A stretch of DNA of 64,000 nucleotides. Origin: Bacillota bacterium. GTDB taxonomy: Bacteria; Bacillota; Clostridia; Christensenellales; Pumilibacteraceae. Within the stretch, counting starts at the first letter, position 1. Every line of letters begins with the position of its first letter. The notes under the pieces were generated by a model. It did not search any database. It saw only the letters and a list, made by a program, of their open reading frames with translations, and had not been told where the DNA came from. Positions 49,632 to 57,658 of this stretch are shown piece by piece. The stretch lies in the NCBI GenBank assembly GCA_009777485.1, contig WRLT01000013.1, positions 1-64,000 on the forward strand, in the 5' to 3' direction. Both the position numbers and the translations under genes were made by a program.

Positions 49632-50581
49632 AAAATTATATAGTAGGCATATAAAAATACGGCGCATATCAGCATAGAATCTATGCGGTCGGTGATGCCT
49701 CCATGCCCCGGTAGCAGCTTTCCGAAATCCTTAACCTCGCACTGACGTTTTATATAGCTTGCTACTAAATCGCCTACCATAACAAATACCGCGCCTACCG
49801 CGCCGATTATTAAATGGTGTACGATATTCATAGCCACCGAAACCGAAAGCCTTGCTACCGTGCCGTCGCTGAAAATAGACGCCGCCAGTACAACCGCGCC
49901 GGCAAGCATGCCGCCCAGTACGCCGCCCACCGCGCCCGAAACGGTTTTTTTAGGGCTAATTTTGGGCGCAAGCTTAGGCCCGCGTATTAAACTTCCTACC
50001 AAATACGCGCCCGTATCGGAAAACGCAGGAATTAAAAACAACATTAGTATCGCGTTAGACGAAAAGCCTATGCGCGGCAAATGGTTAAGCCCTAACATAA
50101 AGGCGGAAAGCATAACGGGATAAATCAACACAAACAGCGTAGAAACGATATTTTTCATGCTGTGCTTTTGCGTAAACATGACATAAACAAATAGGATAAG
50201 CACCGTAAACGCTATCATCGAAAAATATGCGGCAAGCGGGCTTGCGTTCCACCGCGTAAAGTACATTATGTAAAACGCGGCAAAACCTGCTATAATGCTT
50301 ACGATAACAAACGGCTTAACGGGTGCGGCGTGTTTGTTGGCAATAGCTTTGCCGATTTCTAAGGCGACACCCAGTGTTACTAATACTACAAAAGCCGTAA
50401 AAACAAACCACCAGTGCAACAAAACCGTTAATAAAATTACGGTAACGTACACCGCAATAATCACAAGCCCCGTAATCGAACGGACTTTAAGCCCCGATTT
50501 TTTTTCTTTCGGGACATTTTGCGGCAATTCGCCGTCTGCGTCAGGCGGCTGTGAAATTTTGTTTTTGTTATTTTCGTCCAT
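49622..50581 (-). CDS. cdsA: Phosphatidate cytidylyltransferase
   Basis: Makes CDP-diacylglycerol for phospholipid synthesis. 319 residues from ATG 50581: acidic, charged N-terminal tail, about eight transmembrane helices, and the family signature SDTGAYLVGSLIRGPKLAP ... HGGITDRIDSM. The longer frame to 50674 overlaps uppS and is not used. Confidence 0.93.
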   Translation of the reverse strand: MDENNKNKISQPPDADGELPQNVPKEKKSGLKVRSITGLVIIAVYVTVILLTVLLHWWFVFTAFVVLVTLGVALEIGKAIANKHAAPVKPFVIVSIIAGFAAFYIMYFTRWNASPLAAYFSMIAFTVLILFVYVMFTQKHSMKNIVSTLFVLIYPVMLSAFMLGLNHLPRIGFSSNAILMLFLIPAFSDTGAYLVGSLIRGPKLAPKISPKKTVSGAVGGVLGGMLAGAVVLAASIFSDGTVARLSVSVAMNIVHHLIIGAVGAVFVMVGDLVASYIKRQCEVKDFGKLLPGHGGITDRIDSMLICAVFLYAYYIILCL

Positions 50582-50595
50582 AAAATTTATTAAAA

Positions 50596-51297
50596 CTATT
50601 TTCCGAAACGGCGCGTGCGCACCGCATATTCCGCTAATAATTCGTGCAGTCTTTTCTTGTTGAAATCCGGCCATAAATCGGGGATAAAAAACAATTCGGC
50701 GTAAGCGGTCTGATAGAGTAAAAAGTTAGAAAGCCGCTGCTCGCCGCCTGTGCGTATCAGCATGTCCGGGTCCGGGATTTGGGCGGTGTCTAGCAAGGTA
50801 GAAAAGCCTTGCTCGGTTACGGGCTGCCCCGCTTGTACCGCCGCGTTGACGGCGCGGATAATTTCGTCGCGCGCGCCGTAGTTTAGCGCAATAGATAATG
50901 TCAGTTTAGTAAAGTGTTCGGTTTTCCGCTCGGCGGATGATAGAATATCTTGCAGCTCTTGAGAAAAGTACGTGCGGTCTCCTATGATGCGGACGCGCGA
51001 CTCCTGCGCGATAAATTTGGGCAGCGATTTTTTAAAATACGTGTGGATTAGCTTAATTAAACCGTTTATCTCGTCTTTGGGGCGCGCCGTATTTTCGGTA
51101 GAAAACGCATATACCGTAAGGTATTTTATGCCTATTTCGTGCACATATTCCACCAGCTTTTCAAGCGTAGCAACGCCCTTGCGGTGCCCTGCGGGGCGCG
51201 GCAACAGCCTTTTAGTTGCCCACCTGCCGTTTCCGTCCATAATCACGGCGATGTGGTTGGGCAATTTGTCGGGATTAAGTTGTGCGTGTTTCGCCAA
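50596..51297 (-). CDS. uppS: Undecaprenyl diphosphate synthase
   Basis: cis-Prenyltransferase that builds the C55 carrier for wall synthesis. 233 residues: AVIMDGNGRWATKR (catalytic Asp 21), VYAFSTENTARP, IGDRTYF and RTGGEQRLSNFLLYQTAYAE. Between frr and cdsA. Confidence 0.95.
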   Translation of the reverse strand: MAKHAQLNPDKLPNHIAVIMDGNGRWATKRLLPRPAGHRKGVATLEKLVEYVHEIGIKYLTVYAFSTENTARPKDEINGLIKLIHTYFKKSLPKFIAQESRVRIIGDRTYFSQELQDILSSAERKTEHFTKLTLSIALNYGARDEIIRAVNAAVQAGQPVTEQGFSTLLDTAQIPDPDMLIRTGGEQRLSNFLLYQTAYAELFFIPDLWPDFNKKRLHELLAEYAVRTRRFGK

Positions 51298-51317
51298 GTG
51301 CTGCTACTCCAAAAACT

Positions 51318-51893
51318 TTAAATTTCTAAAATTTCTTTTTCTTTGGATTTAAAAAGCTTATCCAAATTTTCTACGGCTTTATCAAGCTCTTTTTGTACTT
51401 CCTTTTCGTATAGCACTACCTCGTCTTCGGTAACTAAGCTATCTTTTTTAAACTTTTTGATTGCCTCTACGATTTCGCGGCGTTCGTTGCGCAATACAAT
51501 TTTAGAATCCTCTACGGTTTTTTTAACCGTTTTAACTAAATCTTTGCGGCGTTCCTCGTTAAGCTGCGGAAAGACTAAGCGGATAATTTTTCCGTCGTCG
51601 GTAGGATTTATGCCTATGTCGGATTCTTGAATGGCTTTGGTAACCGACTTTAACGCGCTTTGGTCGTAGGGGGCTATCAGCAGCATACGCGCCTCAGGCA
51701 CGGTGATATTAGCCATGTCGCGCAGTTTAGTGGGCGTTCCCCAATAGTCTACCGTTATTTTATCTAAAATGCCGGGATTTGCACGCCCTGCACGTACGTT
51801 TGCCAGTTCGTTTTTAAGATGCTCTTGCGCCTTATTAAGCTTTGCAAGGTACTTTTGAAACTCCGGCAGCACATGTTCGTTTGCAATAGTCAT
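51318..51893 (-). CDS. frr: Ribosome recycling factor
   Basis: 191 residues, with VRAGRANPGILDKITVDYWG, VPEARMLLIAPYD, NPTDDGKIIRLVFP and ERRKDLVKTVKK. Splits post-termination ribosomes with EF-G. GGAGG precedes the start. It has its own promoter because an insertion separates it from pyrH. Confidence 0.95.
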   Translation of the reverse strand: MTIANEHVLPEFQKYLAKLNKAQEHLKNELANVRAGRANPGILDKITVDYWGTPTKLRDMANITVPEARMLLIAPYDQSALKSVTKAIQESDIGINPTDDGKIIRLVFPQLNEERRKDLVKTVKKTVEDSKIVLRNERREIVEAIKKFKKDSLVTEDEVVLYEKEVQKELDKAVENLDKLFKSKEKEILEI

Positions 51894-51920
51894 ATTTTTC
51901 CTCCAAAGATTATTAAAATC

Positions 51921-51949
51921 ATTCTACCATACCCTAGCCGTGCCGTCAA
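51921..51949 (-). promoter_or_regulatory. Sigma-A promoter of the frr-uppS-cdsA-dxr-rseP-ispG operon
   Basis: Minus strand TTGACG (51949-51944), 17 nt, TAGAAT (51926-51921), about 30 bases before frr. Confidence 0.7.
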
Positions 51950-51986
51950 CCAAATATGCCTTTAAATCTGTAAAACCCTAAACAAA

Positions 51987-52023
51987 AAACCCCGTCGAAC
52001 CATTCTACAACAGCGACGGGGTT
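51987..52023 (-). terminator. Terminator of the CBM20-like gene
   Basis: Hairpin AAACCCCGTCG ... CGACGGGGTTT; on the minus strand it is followed by TTTTTTGTTT. It lies between the CBM20-like gene and the frr promoter, so the two units are insulated. Confidence 0.85.
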
Positions 52024-52074
52024 TAGGCGGGCGTATTGAATGTTAAAATTGCAGTGTTTAAGGAAACACTACAT

Positions 52075-52449
52075 TTATTCGTTTCTAAAATCCATAACCT
52101 GAATAATCAAGCGGTTTTTTTCTTCTGCGACTACCGCTTTACGGTTTACAATTTCTTCGGTGTATCTGCCTTTCTCTACGGCTCCCCAACGGGTGTCGGA
52201 CAAAATTTTGTATTCAAATTCCGTCCCCAAAGGAAAGCGCAGCGTTCTGCCGTATGTACCCCGTTTACTACGCTTGACTCTAATTGCGCGCGTAGGCTCC
52301 CATGCGCCAAGCTCTTCGATGTTTCCGCATATGTAAATGTATTCTGGGGTAAGTGTCGGCGGCACACCGATATTAAATGAAATTGTCGGCGGTTTTACAA
52401 CGATTTCGGGTACATCGGCTTTTGCAACCGTTTCAATTTTTTTTGCCAT
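52075..52449 (-). CDS. Stand-alone CBM20-like starch-binding domain protein
   Basis: 124 residues from ATG 52449, with GGAGG ten bases upstream. After a short charged N-terminus the sequence ISFNIGVPPTLTPEYIYICG and NIEELGAWEPTRAIRVKR match the CBM20 beta-sandwich, ending FEYKILSDTRWGAVEKGRY. CBM20 domains bind alpha-glucans. No enzyme domain and no signal peptide, so it may bind intracellular glycogen. It has its own promoter and terminator and lies in an insertion between pyrH and frr. Confidence 0.75.
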   Translation of the reverse strand: MAKKIETVAKADVPEIVVKPPTISFNIGVPPTLTPEYIYICGNIEELGAWEPTRAIRVKRSKRGTYGRTLRFPLGTEFEYKILSDTRWGAVEKGRYTEEIVNRKAVVAEEKNRLIIQVMDFRNE

Positions 52450-52484
52450 AAGCTTTCTGCCTCCATAAAAAATAGAATATATAT

Positions 52485-52513
52485 AGTGTAGCACACCAAA
52501 TAGATAATTTCAA
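52485..52513 (-). promoter_or_regulatory. Sigma-A promoter of the CBM20-like gene
   Basis: Minus strand TTGAAA (52513-52508), 17 nt, TACACT (52490-52485), about 36 bases before the ATG. Confidence 0.65.
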
Positions 52514-52584
52514 GTAAATTTTGCTAAGTTTGTCAAAAAATAAAAGGAACATTGTTTTGCCATGCTTCCCTTTCGGTAACGCTG

Positions 52585-52797
52585 TCAAGAAGTCGGCTTG
52601 TCGGAAAGCCCTAGCAGATAGTCGCTTGTAACGTTGAAATATCGGGCTATTTTTATGATTGCATCGGTAGATGGTTTTGCTTTACCATTTTTCCACGCGT
52701 GAAAACTTGCGTTTGATAATCCTAACTTTTTTTCTATACAAGAATTAGTTTCTCCGCTTTGTGCTACTAAATTTAAAATTTTTTCTACTGTGCTCAT
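52585..52797 (-). CDS. Xre-family helix-turn-helix regulator
   Basis: 70 residues from ATG 52797 (MSTVEKILNLVAQSGETNSC). HTH: IEKKLGLSNASFHAWKNGKA, ending VTSDYLLGLSDKPTS. The longer frame to 52845 covers operator DNA and is not used. Divergent from another Xre gene at 52976, with shared operators between them; a C1/Cro-like pair. Confidence 0.82.
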   Translation of the reverse strand: MSTVEKILNLVAQSGETNSCIEKKLGLSNASFHAWKNGKAKPSTDAIIKIARYFNVTSDYLLGLSDKPTS

Positions 52798-52817
52798 AAT
52801 TATTTCAAAAATATTTT

Positions 52818-52962
52818 TAGGAATTTTCCAAAAAACGCTTGACAATTAGGAATTTTCCTAATATACTATATACAGTTGAAAAAAATTTTTATTAAAATAT
52901 TCAACTGAATTTAAAAAGTATACACTAAAAAAACATTAAAGTCAACTTAATAGACAGTTGAC
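52818..52962. promoter_or_regulatory. Divergent Xre control region with several operator-like repeats
   Basis: Plus-strand promoter TTGACA (52839-52844)-17-TATACT (52862-52867). Its spacer contains TTAGGAATTTTCCTAA, and a second TTAGGAATTTTCC lies about 28 bases to its left. Two further inverted repeats follow: CAGTTGAA ... TTCAACTG (52873-52907) and GTCAACT ... AGTTGAC (52941-52962), sharing the core CAGTTGA. Confidence 0.65.
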
Positions 52963-52975
52963 ATAGGAAAAACGT

Positions 52976-53200
52976 ATGAGTGGACAATTAAGTATTAACC
53001 ATATTTTTAGCGTGCGCTTGAAAGAGTTGCGGTTAGAAAAAAACTTAACGCAAGTACGGCTTGCGGAGGTTTTTTTTGTTTCGCAATCTGCGATAGCTGA
53101 TTGGGAATGCGGTAATAGTCAAACCAATTTTGATACCCTTGTAAAGCTTGCTAAGTTTTTTGAGGTTAGCACCGATTATTTGTTGGGTTTGGAGGAATGA
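52976..53200 (+). CDS. Xre-family helix-turn-helix regulator
   Basis: 74 residues with an AGGA site seven bases before the ATG. SVRLKELRLEKNLTQVRLAEV and VSQSAIADWECGNSQTNFDT form the HTH; end VSTDYLLGLEE. Related to the regulators at 17069 and 52585. It is one of only three clear plus-strand genes in the window (with the lipoprotein at 803 and the regulator at 17069). Confidence 0.85.
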   Translation: MSGQLSINHIFSVRLKELRLEKNLTQVRLAEVFFVSQSAIADWECGNSQTNFDTLVKLAKFFEVSTDYLLGLEE

Positions 53201-53203
53201 GGT

Positions 53204-53366
53204 TTTTCTTTTCACCCCGTCCGATTTGGGGGTATAGGCTTTTCTTTCCACCCCGCCCCTATCGGGGCACCCCTCAAGAGGGGAATTTTTTAATGGCTTT
53301 TATTTTAAATTCTTAGCCGACATTTTCCATTTTGCATTTTCCATTCTCCATTTATTCTCCATTATC
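53204..53366. repeat. Dispersed intergenic repeat copy R4 with ATGGAAAATGG units
   Basis: TTTGGGGGTATAGGCTTTTC, then CTTTCCACCCCGCCCC, CACCCCTCAAGAGGGG and AATTTTTTAATGG, followed by CATTTTCCATTTTGCATTTTC-type units (53321-53366). It fills the space between the Xre gene and pyrH. Confidence 0.75.
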
Positions 53367-53391
53367 TAATACCAAAAGCAAGCTTGCAAAG

Positions 53392-54087
53392 TTAGTTGCC
53401 GATTTTGGTGCCGACTTTTTCGCCTAAGGCGGCGCGGGTGAGGTTGTCGCCGTCGTTAAGGCCGAATGCTAAAATAGGAATGTTGTTTTCCATGCACATG
53501 GTAATAGCGGTTAAATCCATAAGCTGCAATCTTTTATCTAATACCTCGCGGTAAGAGGCAAAATCAAGCTTTTTAGCGTTTTTGTTTTTCTTAGGGTCGG
53601 AGTCGTATAAGCCGTCTATGTTTTTTGCCATAAGCAAAATATCGGCTTTAATTTCGGCCGCACGCAGTGCCGCGCCCGAATCGGTAGAAAAGTACGGGTT
53701 GCCCGTGCCGCACGCAAAAATTACGATGCGTTTTTCCTCGAAGTGGCGTAAGGCCTTGCGCAAAATAAACGGCTCGGCAACCGCAGGAATGTTTAAGGCG
53801 GTTTGCACCCTAGTATCTACGCCCTTTTTTTCGATTGCGTCTTGCAGTGCCAAAGCATTCATAACGGTGGCAATCATGCCCATATGGTCGGCGGTAACGC
53901 GGTTCATGTTAGTACCCTGACGGCCGCGCCAAAAGTTTCCGCCGCCTACAACCACCGCAATATCTAAGCCGTGCTTATGCAACGCTACTAGTTGATTGAC
54001 AACGTGTTCTACACGGCAAGGGTCTATGGCGTTTTCTTTGCCGCCCAACGCCTCGCCGCTGATTTTTAATAAAATCCTTTTGTACAT
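53392..54087 (-). CDS. pyrH: UMP kinase
   Basis: 231 residues: KRILLKISGEALGG, VVVGGGNFWRGRQG, GTGNPYFSTDSGAALRAAE and AKNIDGLYDSDPKKN. Makes UDP for nucleic acid synthesis. GGAGAAAAAATT before the ATG. Normally directly upstream of frr; here about 1.5 kb of inserted DNA follows it. Confidence 0.95.
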   Translation of the reverse strand: MYKRILLKISGEALGGKENAIDPCRVEHVVNQLVALHKHGLDIAVVVGGGNFWRGRQGTNMNRVTADHMGMIATVMNALALQDAIEKKGVDTRVQTALNIPAVAEPFILRKALRHFEEKRIVIFACGTGNPYFSTDSGAALRAAEIKADILLMAKNIDGLYDSDPKKNKNAKKLDFASYREVLDKRLQLMDLTAITMCMENNIPILAFGLNDGDNLTRAALGEKVGTKIGN

Positions 54088-54116
54088 AATTTTTTCTCCG
54101 TTTTTGAGGTAATCGT

Positions 54117-54148
54117 AAAAAAGGAACGCTAAAAAAACATTCCTTTTT
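54117..54148 (-). terminator. Terminator after tsf
   Basis: Hairpin AAAAAGGAATG ... CGTTCCTTTTTT on the minus strand, followed by T residues, between tsf and pyrH. It should lower read-through into pyrH. Confidence 0.75.
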
Positions 54149-54156
54149 CACAATAC

Positions 54157-55077
54157 TTATTTATTTTGCATTTTTGCTACTTCTTCGGCTAGGTTATCCG
54201 TCTTTTTTTCTAAGCCCTCGCCCATCGTAAATTTAGTAAATCGGCTGATGCGTATATCGGTGCCAAACTTTTTAGCCGCCGCCTCTACAAATTTGCCTAC
54301 CGTTACGGAGGGGTCTTTTACAAAGGGCTGCTCTAACAAACAAATTTCGGCAAAGTATTTTTTTAGCTTGCCCGCAACAATTTTATCCGCAACGGCGGCG
54401 GGCTTGCCCTCGTTGAGTACTTGCTTAGTAAAAATGCTTTTTTGCTCTTCGATTTCGGACGCGGGAATTTCTTTATCGGAAATAAATTCTACGGGGTACG
54501 CGGCAATGTGCATGGCAACGTCATGAAACATTGCGGTAAACTCTTTATCTTTATTGATATCTTTTCCTGTTTCTACCTCTAACAACACGCCGATTTTACC
54601 GCCCATATGCAGGTAGAAATCTTGCAGGCCGCATTTAATTTCTTGACGTGCAAAACGGCGCAGCGACAGCTTTTCGCCGATTTTTGCGGTTGCGTTGTTG
54701 ATAGAATCCAACACCGTGCCGTCGGCGGTTTTTTCTGCCTTTAAGGCTTCGATGTCTTGCGGGTTTTGTTTGACTACTACCTTTGCGACTGTTTCGCACA
54801 GTTCGATAAAGGGTGCGGATTTTGCCACAAAGTCGGATTCGCAGTTAATTTCCGCTAGCGCGCCGATTTTGCCGTTAGCCGAAACAGCGGCGGAAACGAT
54901 GCCCTCAGAGGCGATGCGTCCCTCTTTTTTCTTGGCGATGTTAATGCCCTGCTCGCGCAGATATTTAGCGGCTTTGTCCATATCGCCGTTGGTTTGGGAA
55001 AGTGCGTTTTTACAGTCCATCATGCCCGCGCCCGTAAGTGCGCGCAGTTTGGCTACGTCTTGTGCTGTGAAAGCCAT
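54157..55077 (-). CDS. tsf: Translation elongation factor Ts
   Basis: Nucleotide exchange factor of EF-Tu, 306 residues from ATG 55077 (MAFTAQDVAKLRALTGAGMM). Landmarks DCKNALSQTNGDMDKAAKYL and EINCESDFVAKSAPF. The frame extends to 55122 inside rpsB without need. Follows rpsB almost directly; AGGAGG lies in the rpsB end. Confidence 0.95.
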   Translation of the reverse strand: MAFTAQDVAKLRALTGAGMMDCKNALSQTNGDMDKAAKYLREQGINIAKKKEGRIASEGIVSAAVSANGKIGALAEINCESDFVAKSAPFIELCETVAKVVVKQNPQDIEALKAEKTADGTVLDSINNATAKIGEKLSLRRFARQEIKCGLQDFYLHMGGKIGVLLEVETGKDINKDKEFTAMFHDVAMHIAAYPVEFISDKEIPASEIEEQKSIFTKQVLNEGKPAAVADKIVAGKLKKYFAEICLLEQPFVKDPSVTVGKFVEAAAKKFGTDIRISRFTKFTMGEGLEKKTDNLAEEVAKMQNK

Positions 55078-55078
55078 A

Positions 55079-55906
55079 TTATTCATCCTCCTCTTCGCCG
55101 ATGTCCTCTTGCGTAGGCTCAACCGCTGCTACGGCTTGCTCCATGCTTAATGCGGCGGCCTTTTCGGCGGCTTCGGCTTGCATTTGCGCTTCGATTGCGC
55201 GGCGTGCCGCTAAGCCCTCTTCGCCCTCGCGTGCCTCGATAATTGCGTCTGCCATTGCGCCTGCAATTAATTTAATAGCGCGGATTGCGTCGTCGTTGCC
55301 GGGTATTACATAGTCTACCTCGTCGGGGTCGCAGTTGGTATCAACAATGCCGACAATCGGTATTTTTAATTTACGCGCCTCTTTAACGGCTAAATGCTCT
55401 TTTTTAGGGTCTACTACAAACAGTGCGCCGGGTAAAACGCGCATGTCCTTAATGCCGCCTAAATTTTCTTCTAGCTTATCGCGCTCTGCTTTTAATTTGA
55501 TAACCTCTTTTTTGGGCAGCACGTTAAACTCGTTCATTTTTTCCATTTGGTTAAGCTTGTTTAGGCGTTCTATGCGGCTGCGAATGGTAGAAAAGTTGGT
55601 AAGCGTTCCGCCTAACCAGCGCGAACGGATATAAAACATTCCGCATTTAATCGCCTCTTGCATAACGGCCTCTTGCGCTTGCTTTTTAGTGCCGACAAAT
55701 AAAATCGGCTTGCCTGTAAGGGCGATTTCTTTAATAAAAGCATACGCCTCGTCTACTAGCACAACGGTTTTTTCCAGATTGATAATGTAGATGTCGTTGC
55801 GTGCCGTGTAGATGTACTTTTTCATTTTCGGGTTCCACTTGCGCGTGGGGTGCCCGAAATGAACGCCAGCCTCTAAAAGCTGTTTCATTGAGATTACGTT
55901 TGACAT
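55079..55906 (-). CDS. rpsB: 30S ribosomal protein S2
   Basis: 275 residues from ATG 55906 ([19 protein letters not shown]), with AGGAG upstream. Blocks [41 protein letters not shown] and [17 protein letters not shown]. The acidic C-terminal tail (about 30 residues) is longer than in Bacillus. The frame to 55969 covers leader sequence. Preceded by a structured leader and a promoter. Confidence 0.95.
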   Translation of the reverse strand: MSNVISMKQLLEAGVHFGHPTRKWNPKMKKYIYTARNDIYIINLEKTVVLVDEAYAFIKEIALTGKPILFVGTKKQAQEAVMQEAIKCGMFYIRSRWLGGTLTNFSTIRSRIERLNKLNQMEKMNEFNVLPKKEVIKLKAERDKLEENLGGIKDMRVLPGALFVVDPKKEHLAVKEARKLKIPIVGIVDTNCDPDEVDYVIPGNDDAIRAIKLIAGAMADAIIEAREGEEGLAARRAIEAQMQAEAAEKAAALSMEQAVAAVEPTQEDIGEEEDE

Positions 55907-55931
55907 TAAATTTTCTCCTGTTTTACGCTTC

Positions 55932-56014
55932 TTCGCGGAATCAGCCCCGTTCTTAACCATATACGGCATAAAAATTTACCGCACACAACAGAAAAAGAAC
56001 AAGTCCTCCGCGAA
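55932..56014 (-). promoter_or_regulatory. Structured leader RNA of rpsB (candidate S2 autoregulatory element)
   Basis: In the mRNA TTCGCGGA (56014-56007) pairs perfectly with TCCGCGAA (55939-55932). Inside lie GTTCTT/AAGAAC (6 bp) and a hairpin CGGTA/TGCCG. The element starts about 35 bases after the transcription start and ends about 25 bases before the rpsB ATG. Such nested stems upstream of rpsB fit S2 feedback control; the exact class is not identified. Confidence 0.55.
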
Positions 56015-56057
56015 TGTAAATTTGGTTTTTTTAGCTGTTGGCTTAAAAACCTTGATA

Positions 56058-56086
56058 AGTATAGCATACTGTTTTTAAATTTGCAA
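56058..56086 (-). promoter_or_regulatory. Sigma-A promoter of rpsB-tsf
   Basis: Minus strand TTGCAA (56086-56081), 17 nt, TATACT (56063-56058). The transcript would start near 56051 and begin with a GGTTTTTAAGC ... GCTAAAAAAACC hairpin. Confidence 0.7.
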
Positions 56087-56126
56087 ACGATTACGGGCAG
56101 TTTTTTGGGAATTTTTCTTTCTGCGT

Positions 56127-56323
56127 TTTTCTTTGCACCCCGTCAACTTCGTTGCAATGGGTCGTTCGTTCATGTCCGATTTGGGAGTATGGGCTTTTCT
56201 TTCCACCCCGCCCCTACGGGGAAATGGGTCGTTCGTTCCTCACTCCCCGCTTTGGCTAAAAACACGGTGTGTTTTTGCGACTTACGCCGCCGCGTCGCGC
56301 CTACAAAGAGGGGAATTTTTTTA
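56127..56323. repeat. Dispersed intergenic repeat copy R5
   Basis: TTTGGGAGTATGGGCTTTTC, CTTTCCACCCCGCCCCTACG, two copies of AATGGGTCGTTCGTTC, and a closing CTACAAAGAGGGGAATTTTT. It lies between the rpsB promoter and the transporter gene stop; no gene seen. Confidence 0.7.
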
Positions 56324-56363
56324 AGGCTTATTTTTGCACAGTAATGCAATGAGGAGGATTTTT

Positions 56364-57113
56364 TTAAGGGTGGTTTTCGGGGGGTGGTGTATTTTGTGCG
56401 GTTGTTTCGGTTTCGGGGGGCGATATTTCTTGTGTGGGGGGGGCGGTTTTGGTAGTAGGTGTGTTTTGTGTGGGGGGGGTGCGTTTGTTTGCTTGATACT
56501 TTTGATACTTGTTGTGCAGTTTAACCGTCAGCAGTGTTAGGGGTGTACCTAAGCCGATTCCGACAATAATTTTTGCAAGTACTTGCCACAGCACCAGCAG
56601 CATTAACTCGCCGAAGGGTGTATCAAACATACATACCAGCGTAATAAAGATAAAGCTGTCGACGATAATGCCTAAAAAGGTAGACACTACCGACCGCAGT
56701 GCAAGGGGTTTATTTTTTTTGCGGATTTTATTAAATACATAGCTGTTTAATATACCGCCCACCGCAAACGCTAAAAAGCTTGCGCCCAAAATGAGCGGCG
56801 TACTTAAAAATATGGTTTTAAAAGCCTCGTTATGTTCGTATCCGGGCGCCGGCGGCAGCACCACCGCTAGCGCGGTAAGCCCTACAACTAACGCGTTAAA
56901 GATAAAGGCAAACAGAATCACCTTTTTGGTGGTTTTAAAGCCGTAAAATTCGTTGATTAAATCGCTTGCGACAAAGCAAAGCGGATAGCAAATTACGGCG
57001 GCGGGCAAAACTACCGTACCGATGGCGATAAACTTAACCGCCATAAGGTTGCTGGCGATAAGCAGTGTTATAAATAATCCCGAAAGAAAAAGTAAACGTT
57101 TGTCGACAGCCAT
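56364..57113 (-). CDS. Queuosine precursor transporter (QPTR/YhhQ family)
   Basis: 249 residues, six hydrophobic segments; ASNLMAVKFIAIG, CYPLCFVASDLINEFYG and LRSVVSTFLGIIVDSFIFI match the VUT/YhhQ family that imports preQ0, preQ1 or queuine. A 45-residue Thr/Pro-rich tail is unusual. Overlaps the queF stop (TAATG), so both lie under the same preQ1-type riboswitch, which supports the substrate assignment. Confidence 0.88.
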   Translation of the reverse strand: MAVDKRLLFLSGLFITLLIASNLMAVKFIAIGTVVLPAAVICYPLCFVASDLINEFYGFKTTKKVILFAFIFNALVVGLTALAVVLPPAPGYEHNEAFKTIFLSTPLILGASFLAFAVGGILNSYVFNKIRKKNKPLALRSVVSTFLGIIVDSFIFITLVCMFDTPFGELMLLVLWQVLAKIIVGIGLGTPLTLLTVKLHNKYQKYQANKRTPPTQNTPTTKTAPPTQEISPPETETTAQNTPPPENHP

Positions 57114-57577
57114 TATCTGTTATCCACCTTTTCAAAGCTTAAATCGTAGTTTAGCATTCTGTACTCTGCCATTTTGCGGTACTTTTCGCCCTTGCCGTAG
57201 TTTGCGTAGGGGTCGATGCTGATACCGCCGCGCGGCAAAAACTTGCCCGTTACCTCGATGTAGCGGGGGTCTAGCAGCGCGATAAGGTCTTTCATAATGG
57301 TGTTGATACAGTTTTCGTGAAATTCGGGATGATTGCGAAACGAATTAAGATAAAGCTTTAAGCTTTTGCTTTCGACGCATTTTTTATCGGCTATATAATT
57401 GATATAGACGCAAGCAAAATCGGGCTGACCCGTTATAGGGCAAAGCGAAGTAAATTCGGGGCAATTAAATTTAATAAAATAATCGTTGCCGTGCCGATTG
57501 TCAAAGCTTTCTAAAATGCCCTTATCGTAAGAAAATTTATACTCGGTTTTATTGCCTAGTGATTTAAGTTCGTGCAT
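57113..57577 (-). CDS. queF: NADPH-dependent preQ0 reductase
   Basis: Reduces 7-cyano-7-deazaguanine to preQ1. 154 residues: [14 protein letters not shown] with the catalytic Cys, [16 protein letters not shown] and FHENCINTI. Short (type I) QueF. Behind a preQ1-I-like riboswitch whose SD element is AAGGAG. Confidence 0.95.
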   Translation of the reverse strand: MHELKSLGNKTEYKFSYDKGILESFDNRHGNDYFIKFNCPEFTSLCPITGQPDFACVYINYIADKKCVESKSLKLYLNSFRNHPEFHENCINTIMKDLIALLDPRYIEVTGKFLPRGGISIDPYANYGKGEKYRKMAEYRMLNYDLSFEKVDNR

Positions 57578-57588
57578 AAAAATAGTAA

Positions 57589-57643
57589 CTCCTTAGTTTT
57601 TTTTAGTGGGTTTAGGAAAATTTCCCTTTGCTAAGCAACCACT
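57589..57643 (-). promoter_or_regulatory. preQ1-I type riboswitch upstream of queF
   Basis: In the mRNA: P1 AGTGG (57643-57639) with CCCACT (57610-57605), then the A-rich AAAAAAAACTAAGGAG, the hallmark of preQ1-I elements. CTTAG in the loop can pair with CTAAG to form the pseudoknot that covers the ribosome site. The loop is enlarged by an extra GGGAAA/TTTTCC hairpin. Confidence 0.8.
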
Positions 57644-57658
57644 TTTGGGGGGTGTATA

